Source: an uncultured Prevotella sp.
GTDB taxonomy: Bacteria > Bacteroidota > Bacteroidia > Bacteroidales > Bacteroidaceae
Assembly: GCA_905210845.1 (NCBI GenBank)
Contig: CAJLYG010000055.1
Span: forward strand, 1-15,994
Reading direction: 5' to 3'
Length of the DNA stretch: 15,994 nucleotides
This document shows positions 7,617-15,000 of this stretch, piece by piece. The notes beneath the pieces were generated by a model. That model was not told where the DNA came from. It was given only the letters and a program-made list of their open reading frames with translations, and searched no databases. Position 1 is the stretch's first letter. The number at the start of each line of letters is the position of its first letter. A program made the position numbers and the translations under genes.

Positions 7617-8717
7617 TCACTTCATTAAGGGTTTGAGTTTCCGGGCTTTCTCCTTTTCATTCAGGACATAATACACCTGATATAAAGGTGGAGCCCAGTC
7701 CACGACCTTCCGGTCGGCATCTAACTGACTGACCTTTTCCAAATAATGCCGGGCATTTGCAATGACCTGCCGGATCAGGACACGCTCCGACTTTGTGAGC
7801 CTTCCCCTGCTGTCGACAAGGGTATCCTTCATCTGAAGGGCTTTGCTCCCATAGCAGATGCCTAAGTTGTAAAGGGTAGGAACGCTGACCGAATCCAATC
7901 GTTCCACATGCTTGTAGGATGAGATGGCATGATCCCATTGATGCTTCTTCATCTCGCTTTCCCCTTTCAGCATCCATGCCATAACATTGGTGGTGTCCTT
8001 GCGAATCTCATCATTGGCAAACTGTTCCAATTCACGTTCATGGCCCGGAGACATGAAATAGTCCATGAGCATGGTAAAATAGTCATGGTTCTCCGGTGCC
8101 CTCTCATGTAATTCTTGTAGGACGACCAAATATTTCGCGGAATCCTCACGGGTCCTCAGATGCTCCTTCATGCAGTTCACCTTGATTTCTGCCGCATCCT
8201 TGGCATAGTTGTTGTCGTGAAGGGCAAGATCGGCATAATGCTCGGCCTTCTGATAATCCTTCATCCCAAAGGAGAGGAGACTGGCGAAATAGGCTGCCTG
8301 TCCTACCTGTTGTTCCACCTTCTGGAAAAGGGGTGAGCGTGCCGTAGAAATATACAGGTCGAACGCGACAACAGCAGCTGCGCTCTCATCATGATTATAA
8401 TAGAACAGGCCCGCGTCCAAGAGCTTGTCACGGAGCGGGGCAATTCGTTTGGCATTGGCATTACGGAAGCGCATCTTCACTTTTCCTTTCTTGTCGGGTT
8501 GGCTGTCAAAGTGGTCGCATTGCACCGCTGTCTTAACGATGGTCTGTATGGTCGAATAATAGAAAGTGGAGTCGGTTGTCATGGACAGACGTTCCAAGAA
8601 CATGTCCAATTGCCTGTTCAGCGACTGTGCCTTCTCGGCATCGCTGGCTTCCTCACCTCCCATCACATCCGTTATGGTCAGCAAGAACAAGAATGTTAAT
8701 AAGATCCTTCGCGTCAT
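7617..8717 (-). CDS. Secreted TPR-repeat protein (paralogue 2)
   Basis: This 366-residue protein has a signal peptide (MTRR, then a hydrophobic stretch to about residue 16, probable cleavage near residue 20-21, no lipobox). The rest is a mostly helical solenoid with TPR-like units, for example YQKAEHYADLAL near residue 168 and WDHAISSYKHVERLD near residue 258. The segment P.KKGKVKMRFRN (74-86) and the final LYQVYYVLN block align with the downstream neighbour, so the pair arose by tandem duplication and has since diverged strongly. The specific function is not known. It opens its own transcription unit: a Bacteroidota-type promoter lies 23-53 bases upstream of the ATG, just after the stop of the LAB_N gene. 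The order is paralogue 2, paralogue 1, helicase. Confidence 0.9.
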   Translation of the reverse strand: MTRRILLTFLFLLTITDVMGGEEASDAEKAQSLNRQLDMFLERLSMTTDSTFYYSTIQTIVKTAVQCDHFDSQPDKKGKVKMRFRNANAKRIAPLRDKLLDAGLFYYNHDESAAAVVAFDLYISTARSPLFQKVEQQVGQAAYFASLLSFGMKDYQKAEHYADLALHDNNYAKDAAEIKVNCMKEHLRTREDSAKYLVVLQELHERAPENHDYFTMLMDYFMSPGHERELEQFANDEIRKDTTNVMAWMLKGESEMKKHQWDHAISSYKHVERLDSVSVPTLYNLGICYGSKALQMKDTLVDSRGRLTKSERVLIRQVIANARHYLEKVSQLDADRKVVDWAPPLYQVYYVLNEKEKARKLKPLMK

Positions 8718-8739
8718 ACCTACTCATTGAACCTACATG

Positions 8740-8770
8740 CAAATATAAGAAAATATTAGCATTCTTGAAA
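8740..8770 (-). promoter_or_regulatory. Predicted Bacteroidota promoter of TPR-TPR-helicase unit
   Basis: On the minus strand TTTC (8770-8767) is followed after 19 bases by TATATTTG (8747-8740), a perfect TAnnTTTG -7 element with a one-mismatch -33 box. It lies between the LAB_N stop and the first TPR gene's ATG, leaving a short leader of about 15-20 bases. This separates the TPR/helicase unit from the glycosyltransferase unit. Confidence 0.65.
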
Positions 8771-8785
8771 GAAATGACAGGTATT

Positions 8786-9421
8786 TTATGATTTTTTCTT
8801 ACTTTTGTTGTAAAGGACGATGTTTCTGGAATATGTCAGGAACCCTATCGACTGCCCCAAGACGAGGACTGGATCGTAGCGTATGGCTCCATAGGACACA
8901 ATGATACCAGACCCTATGAGGCTGATGATCCAAAAGCCAACCGGGAGAATGGAGCGTTGCCGCTTATAACTGTAATACCATTGATAGATAAACCGGACGG
9001 TGAAGATGACCTGTCCCAAGGACCCATAGATGAGCAACCATAGGGGAACCTTATCATTATGCAGGAATTGGAGGACAAAGGCAGATGCATCTTTCAACAT
9101 AAAGACGATCGCGCAGACAGGCAGGAGGGCGATCACCACACGGAGAAATTGGGGAATGCGCTTCCACACGCCCTTAATATTCAAATTCCAGATATAAATA
9201 TAGAAAGAGATCAATTGCCCTAAGATAATGGCAAAGTCATCCCGCAACCATCCATATACGAAGAGTAGGATACTGCCAATGAGACTACAGATCCAATACC
9301 AGTCGGGCGAGACTACTTTCTTGGCTTTCTCCGACAAGAACCACTGGATGATCATACGGGCGGAGAAGAAGCCTTGGGCGATAAATCCTATCGCATAAAC
9401 GAACACCTTGGACAGAACCAT
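8786..9421 (-). CDS. Membrane protein with two LAB_N repeats, putative lipid-linked sugar flippase
   Basis: This 211-residue integral membrane protein is built from two copies of the lipid-A-biosynthesis N-terminal domain (LAB_N, PF07578). Repeat 1 (about 16-80) and repeat 2 (about 137-201) share the pattern Q...F..R.I.QW, SLIGS (46-50 and 167-171), an R.D segment (60-62 and 181-183), LGQ.I.F (67-73 and 188-194) and a final N. Three hydrophobic helices per repeat, plus a linker segment (92-109), give six or seven membrane spans. LAB_N occurs fused to some LpxB proteins and alone next to glycosyltransferases. Here there is no LpxB catalytic domain, so it is not LpxB. It follows the GT2 gene by 25 bases in the same direction. 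A flipping or carrier-binding role is inferred from the internal symmetry and from neighbours that resemble the ArnC/ArnT steps. Confidence 0.88.
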   Translation of the reverse strand: MVLSKVFVYAIGFIAQGFFSARMIIQWFLSEKAKKVVSPDWYWICSLIGSILLFVYGWLRDDFAIILGQLISFYIYIWNLNIKGVWKRIPQFLRVVIALLPVCAIVFMLKDASAFVLQFLHNDKVPLWLLIYGSLGQVIFTVRFIYQWYYSYKRQRSILPVGFWIISLIGSGIIVSYGAIRYDPVLVLGQSIGFLTYSRNIVLYNKSKKKS

Positions 9422-9446
9422 TACTTGAAGCGGTTAGAGGAACGAA

Positions 9447-10181
9447 TCAAAGAGAGACATTATTGTCATCAATCTGATAACGGATATAGCGTTTCTTCAT
9501 CCACCGATAGGCGAAGCAGTCTTTGAACGGACCGGCAAGACGGTTCCAGAGATGATACTTCGACACACCGGCAATACGGGGGAAATGGCGAACGGGCATC
9601 TCCTTGAACTTTCCATCTTCGAGGTTCATCAATGCAGGCAAGAAGCGGTGCATGCCATCGAAGAAGGGCAACCGCTTGGCATAGTCCGTCCACATCACCT
9701 TCAAGGGGCACCCTGTATCCGTAGCTGTGTCACCAGTCATCTTCCGGCGGAAGCCATTGGCGATTTTCGACTGTAGTTTTTTAAACCATGAATCCTTGCG
9801 CTTGGCTCGGATACCAGAGACAAGCTGATAGTCAGGGGCATATTGAAGCAGAAGGTTGAAATCCTCAGGGGTGGTCTGCAGATCAGAGTCTATATATCCA
9901 ATGTACTTGCTTTCCACCGTGTCGATGCCTGCTTTCATAGCTGTACTCAAGCCATGGTTCACAGAAGAGCTGATATAGAAGAAGTCATTGTTCCTCCGAC
10001 AGATATCCTTGATCATCTGAAGACTATTGTCTTTCGAGCCATCGTTGATTAACAAAACGCAACTTTTGTACAAAGCGGTAGGAAGATAGTCTCGCAAAGC
10101 CTTCTCCAAGCGCTCCATGTTATCTTGTTCGTTATAAATAGGAACGATGATCGTAAACTCGTATTCCTTTGTATTATTCAT
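9447..10181 (-). CDS. GT2 glycosyltransferase, polyprenyl-phosphate sugar synthase type
   Basis: This 244-residue family 2 glycosyltransferase has a GT-A fold. The start FTIIVPIYNEQDNM, DGS (47-49), the metal-binding DSD (98-100) in GYIDSDLQTTPEDF, TDTGCPLK (154-161), FDGMHRFLPAL (174-184) and the R..GVSKY motif (202-209) place it with DPM1/ArnC-like enzymes that move a sugar from a nucleotide donor to undecaprenyl phosphate on the cytoplasmic face. Unlike ArnC (about 320 residues) it lacks the C-terminal membrane helices and ends in a basic amphipathic tail, so it probably binds the membrane peripherally. The ATG overlaps the end of the ArnT-like gene by eight bases, and the LAB_N gene follows after 25 bases. 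The sugar donor cannot be read from sequence. Confidence 0.93.
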   Translation of the reverse strand: MNNTKEYEFTIIVPIYNEQDNMERLEKALRDYLPTALYKSCVLLINDGSKDNSLQMIKDICRRNNDFFYISSSVNHGLSTAMKAGIDTVESKYIGYIDSDLQTTPEDFNLLLQYAPDYQLVSGIRAKRKDSWFKKLQSKIANGFRRKMTGDTATDTGCPLKVMWTDYAKRLPFFDGMHRFLPALMNLEDGKFKEMPVRHFPRIAGVSKYHLWNRLAGPFKDCFAYRWMKKRYIRYQIDDNNVSL

Positions 10182-11901
10182 CTTTCTTTATGGGTTGTGG
10201 TTCTAATTCCTTGATCGTCTCCGGATCAATGATGATTTTCTTACCTCCTTTCACCTCAAGCAATGTTGCCTGATTCAAGAACAGGTCGGTATAATGGCGG
10301 TCGCTCTTAGGATGTCGGTTGTCATCGAAAGTCCCTATCTTTACCGTGTCAATCTTTTGCAATAAAGAAGCTGGCAATTCTTCCTTCATGCTATGACGGG
10401 TAATGACCAGACAGGGCATTGCCTTGAGCATTTCCTGTTCATTGTTGAAATCCAGCGGGCGGATCTTCTTCCTGGTCTCATAGACCAACTCGATCCTCAG
10501 CTCTTCTTTTTGGTTGTAATAATAAGCCACAGGCTTCAAGGCTTCTACCCTCACCAACTTATGAATACTGTTCCCCGTAGGATTGGTAAATGACTTACCG
10601 ATGATGCCGATCAGGAAACATTCTGCAATGAAGAAAAGGGAGGCGACACCATATAAGAGTCCCTTGGCATTAAACTGTTTCGTACAAATGCCGAGCCATA
10701 CACCGATGCCTATCAACAGCGCATCGATAAAGAAGGCTGTCCCCACATCTAAATATCCTTGATGTACACTGATGACATGCACCAAGATGGGCAGCAGGAC
10801 CGTGATAGCTGCAAGCACATAGCCATTGATCCAATAAATCCATTTCCCTATTTTATCCAAATGCTTGGCGTCTGTATCCATATAATAGACGAGCACGAAT
10901 GCCACTGCAAGCGAACAAGGTGCCATCATTGGAAGCAGATAACGGGTCTTCTTCTCAGGCATCAAGGATAAGAGCACGAGGCTGGCCAACACCCAGGTAA
11001 TAGCGATGAGATAGCCCCGCCAATCCTTCATGTGCTTACGCCAGTAAGGGATGAACAAGGCTGCCAATGAGAGGATTGTCCATACACCGGTTTCCGTGAA
11101 ATAACGCCAGTAATAAAACCAACTTCTTACATTATGCCCCGCCCAGTTGCCTGACTCCTTCTTGATCACAGCATCGATGGCCTCGGGATGACAAATATAT
11201 AAGTATGCGTACCACCATCCGCCAACGATTACCGTCGTGAGAATCATGACGAACAAAGGCAACCATTTGCCCCGCATATACGGACGCTGGTAGATGACTG
11301 CCGTAATAATAGCGGGCAACAGCAAAGCATAGAATGATACAGGCCCTTTTGAGAGAAAGGACAGTCCCATGAATACGCCTGAAGTAACGAACCATCGCCA
11401 TTTATGGCTATGCTCAAAGAATCGGTCGTCGTACAACCCTCGCATGAGATAGTAGATTCCACCCATCATGAAAGCATGGCAGTAGATGTCCCATGTGGCT
11501 GTTCGCCCCATTAGGATGACATTATAGCACGTGATAAAGACGACCACGGCAATCCTGGCGAAATCCCTTCTGCGGGAAATATACTTGGCGATCAGATACA
11601 GATAAGCTACCCAAACGAGAGCCATCACACCTGCAGCCATGCGCTGGGCATCCAAGGCATGAGGGTGAATGGACTCAATGGCCGCTGCTATCCAGGTAGG
11701 CAATGGGGGTTTCTCCAACCGGAGCTCCCCATTCATGGTCGGCACCAGCCAATTGCCGTCTTGGACCATCTCTCTTGCCGTCACAATGTTCCTGGATTCC
11801 ATGATGTCCGTTGGCAACGCGTTATTGTTCAGGAAAAACGCTGCCAGACAGAGGACGATGATCCAGAGATATTCCTTATTATAATACCTTGTCAGATACA
11901 T
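10174..11901 (-). CDS. ArnT-like lipid-carrier-dependent membrane glycosyltransferase (PMT_2)
   Basis: This 575-residue integral membrane enzyme is of the PMT/ArnT superfamily (GT-C fold). About 12-13 hydrophobic helices span residues 11-430. A soluble C-terminal domain of about 140 residues follows (from about 435), probably periplasmic. Family marks are the first extracytoplasmic loop with TDIMESRN (31-38) and LRLEKPPLPTW (60-70), LSKGPVSF (183-190) and KKTRYLLPMMAP (317-328). Enzymes of this type take a sugar from an undecaprenyl-phosphate donor and attach it to lipid A (ArnT) or another acceptor outside the inner membrane. The 8-base overlap with the GT2 gene suggests that enzyme supplies the donor. 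It opens the three-gene unit and has a perfect -7 element upstream. The acceptor is unknown; lipid A is plausible but not shown. Confidence 0.92.
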   Translation of the reverse strand: MYLTRYYNKEYLWIIVLCLAAFFLNNNALPTDIMESRNIVTAREMVQDGNWLVPTMNGELRLEKPPLPTWIAAAIESIHPHALDAQRMAAGVMALVWVAYLYLIAKYISRRRDFARIAVVVFITCYNVILMGRTATWDIYCHAFMMGGIYYLMRGLYDDRFFEHSHKWRWFVTSGVFMGLSFLSKGPVSFYALLLPAIITAVIYQRPYMRGKWLPLFVMILTTVIVGGWWYAYLYICHPEAIDAVIKKESGNWAGHNVRSWFYYWRYFTETGVWTILSLAALFIPYWRKHMKDWRGYLIAITWVLASLVLLSLMPEKKTRYLLPMMAPCSLAVAFVLVYYMDTDAKHLDKIGKWIYWINGYVLAAITVLLPILVHVISVHQGYLDVGTAFFIDALLIGIGVWLGICTKQFNAKGLLYGVASLFFIAECFLIGIIGKSFTNPTGNSIHKLVRVEALKPVAYYYNQKEELRIELVYETRKKIRPLDFNNEQEMLKAMPCLVITRHSMKEELPASLLQKIDTVKIGTFDDNRHPKSDRHYTDLFLNQATLLEVKGGKKIIIDPETIKELEPQPIKKDE

Positions 11902-11938
11902 TTTCTAATTAGCTGCTTCATTAATACTAATTTGTTTG

Positions 11939-11946
11939 CAAAGTTA
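11939..11946 (-). promoter_or_regulatory. Predicted -7 element of glycosyltransferase operon
   Basis: TAACTTTG on the minus strand matches TAnnTTTG exactly and lies 38 bases upstream of the ArnT-like gene's ATG. No TTTG occurs at the expected -33 distance. That place is instead occupied by one copy of a direct repeat (see 11966-11994), which suggests a promoter that needs an activator. Confidence 0.55.
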
Positions 11947-11965
11947 ACAATTTTTTATTTAACTA

Positions 11966-11994
11966 TCCTACTCGTTCTTTCGTTATTCCTACTC
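11966..11994 (-). repeat. Direct repeat pair at glycosyltransferase promoter, possible activator site
   Basis: GAGTAGGA occurs twice on the minus strand (11994-11987 and 11973-11966), 21 bases apart start to start, which is two helical turns. The proximal copy covers the -33 region of the predicted promoter. This geometry is typical of response-regulator or AraC-type activator sites. The eight-base identity alone could be chance. Confidence 0.35.
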
Positions 11995-12035
11995 CATTTA
12001 AGAACATCAAACATATTTTAACGATTTGAACTTTA

Positions 12036-12057
12036 TTCTACAGATTTTCTACAGTTT
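12036..12057. repeat. Two tandem 11-base units at the end of the HTCS gene
   Basis: TTCTACAGATT is followed directly by TTCTACAGTTT on the plus strand. The second unit spans the HTCS stop codon. It may be a chance duplication; no function is evident. Confidence 0.3.
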
Positions 12058-15000
12058 TCCCCGGAACTCCGTAGGGGTAAGACCGTATTTCTTCTTGAAG
12101 ACCTGTGAGAAATAACGTGGGGTGCTGAACCCGAGTTGATAGGCAATGTCGGCTATTTGCAGGTCTTTTCGTTCTTTCAGCCAAATGGCAGAGCGACGCA
12201 GACGGTAGTTCAGGGTATATTCGTTAGGAGTCATGCCCGTCAACGACTTGAACTTATGAAAGAAGGTGCTCCTGCCCATCTCCATGTTCTGGATAATGTC
12301 CTCGACCTTGGCATCGGGATTGGTCATGTTCTGGTCGATAAAGGCATCGCATTTCCTCATAAACTCCTGATCAAGGGTATTCGTTGCAAGCAATTCACTG
12401 CCGGAATGGTCGTCCGCATTATACTTATTCTGCAACAACATTCGGGAACGGATCAGGTTATTGCAACGAGCGACAAGCAACCTGGGATCGAAAGGCTTGG
12501 ATATGTAGTCATCAGCACCGATCTTCAAGCCGTTAATGGTATGCTCCGTAGAGCTCATGGCGGTTAGCAGAATCACAGGGATGTGACAGATCGTAATGTC
12601 ATTCTTAATCGCCTTGCACATATCAATACCATTCATGACAGGCATCATAATATCACTTACGATCAGGTCTGGCTTCATTTCCCTCACCTTTCCCAATCCT
12701 TCCTTCCCATCGCGGGCAAGGATCACATGATAGCTTTTCTGAAAGAGTTCCTGCAAAGTGAGGAGCAGTTCCTCATTATCTTCCACTAAAAGGATGGTGT
12801 AACGGCTATGGTCTGATTTCTCCAAAGGCACGATATCCTCGGGATCAACAGTTGAGCTGGGATGCAGGACGGGAATCTCCATCGGAGGTGTCGGCTGATT
12901 TTGTATCTCGTCTTCCTTATACAGATCCTTGCCTTTCGGCAATTCGACGATGAACACAGACCCGTATCCTTCTGAGCTCTCAGCTTTCACTTCCCCATGA
13001 TGAAGTTGGACGATATCCTTGACCAATGCCAGTCCAATGCCCGTTCCCGGGGAGGATGCCACGCGACTGATGTCATTCTCCGCTTGATAGAACCGATCGA
13101 AGATGTGGGGGATGTCCTTCTGACTGATGCCTGTGCCATTATCCCATACTTTCAGGTATAGATGTTCGTTTTCTGACAAGACCTGAAGGCCTACCTCCCC
13201 ATTTTCCTTCCTGACATACTTGAAAGCATTTGACAGCAGGTTATAGATCACCTTTTCCATCTGCTTGCTGTCAAACCAACAAGGGATGGACGGGTGCGAG
13301 GATGTAAAGGTATACTTGATATGCTTACTTTCCGCGTACTCCTCGAAGCTCTCGAAAATCTTCCGAGCAAAGGCTACCATGTCATACTCGGAAACCTTCA
13401 GGTGAATGAACCCTTGGTCGATCTTGCGGAAGTCAAGCAACTCATTGACCAACTCCAACAAATGACTGGCGTTTTCCCCTAATCCCTTCAACTTTCGCTG
13501 AAGGGAAGAGCCAGGCTGACTTTCATTGACATAAGCGTCGATCTTGGCAATCAGCAGCGTCAACGGGGTACGCAACTCATGAGAAATATTCGTGAAGAAC
13601 TGCAATTTAGCCTTGTTCAGCTGCTCTATGTTCTTCTTATCGGTCTTCTCTTGCTCTAATGCCATCTTCATCTGCCAGTGCCTGCGCCGGTTGTCATAAA
13701 GCCAGCGGGCACCCATAACCAACAAGACCAAATAGACCAAATATGCCCAAAAAGAGCGGTAGAAAGGAGGATGGACATGTATGCCTAAGCTCGCTTCATG
13801 CACCTTCTCTGTCTCTGAATCCTTTTTCTCACGGATCAACAAAGTATAGCTGCCGGGTGGCAGTTTTGTATAAACGATTTTGCGCTCTTCTGTCTGATGC
13901 CACCGACTATCCTGACCTTCCAACTTGTATTCGTATATGCGGTGTCCTGTGGTATAGTATTCGTTGGTCGTGAAATTCACCGTGATATCATTTTCGTCAT
14001 AGTTCAGGTCAATACTCTTGGCGAACATCACGGCTTCGTCCAAAATGCCAGACCCGTCTTGGGCAGATACCCTCCGGTTGTTGACAAACACGGAAGAAAT
14101 ATACAGCTGATAGTCGGTAACTGGCTCCGACAGCCTGTCTTCCTCAAAGGAAACCATTCCGTTGATGCCACCAGCAAAGATTTCTCCATCTTGGCAGACC
14201 AATAGCCCACATCCCGCGTCAATGCCAGTCAGCGGGAAATCCTGGGAAAGCTCTATATTACGGAACGTATGGTCCTTCAAGCGGAAAAGACATATTCCCT
14301 TGTCTGTGTTGACCACCACACCATCCTTACACGAGACGATATCATAGCAGAACTTACTCATCATCCCACTGTTCTGTGGAGTGTAGCAAAGGAAGGTGTC
14401 TCTACGGGCATCATACTGGAACAAGCCAGAGCCCTGACTGGTGATAAACAGGTTGCCATGACGATCAACCAAGAACCGTTGCAACTTATCTCCAAGCCCT
14501 TTCTTCCCTATTCTGAATCTCCGAATAATCTTTTCTGTTTTTAGGTCGATGCCATATACAAAATGTTCATCACTTCCCCAGAGAACGCCCTTGCCATCAA
14601 TGGTGAAAGAACTGCTTCCAAAGTTGTACTTGGGCAGGATAGCAATGATGGAAAGTGTATTTAAGTTCAACTTGAACAGATACCTGCTTTCTGTCGTTAA
14701 ATAGAGATAGTCACCGTATTTCTGAAGGCAGATCACACGATTACCGAACTTTCCATATTCCGGATGAAGGGTAAGGAGGTTGGTAAACCGTTGCGATGGG
14801 ATGTCCAAGATGCTGAGACCACCCATGTGGGTGCCTACGTAGAGTCGGTTTCTCTTTGCATCATACACTAAATCCTTGACATTGTTCTCTGCGATGCCAC
14901 TACTACCTTTCAGGTAGTGGGTGATATGCCCTGTCTTTCTTTCCAACATATTAAGTCCCCCACCTTCTGTACCGATCCATAGGTTTCCGTACTTATCCTC

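Noticed and set aside
8786..9421. LpxB (lipid-A-disaccharide synthase) assignment
   Set aside because: Only the LAB_N membrane domain is present, in two copies. The GT-B catalytic domain of LpxB is missing.
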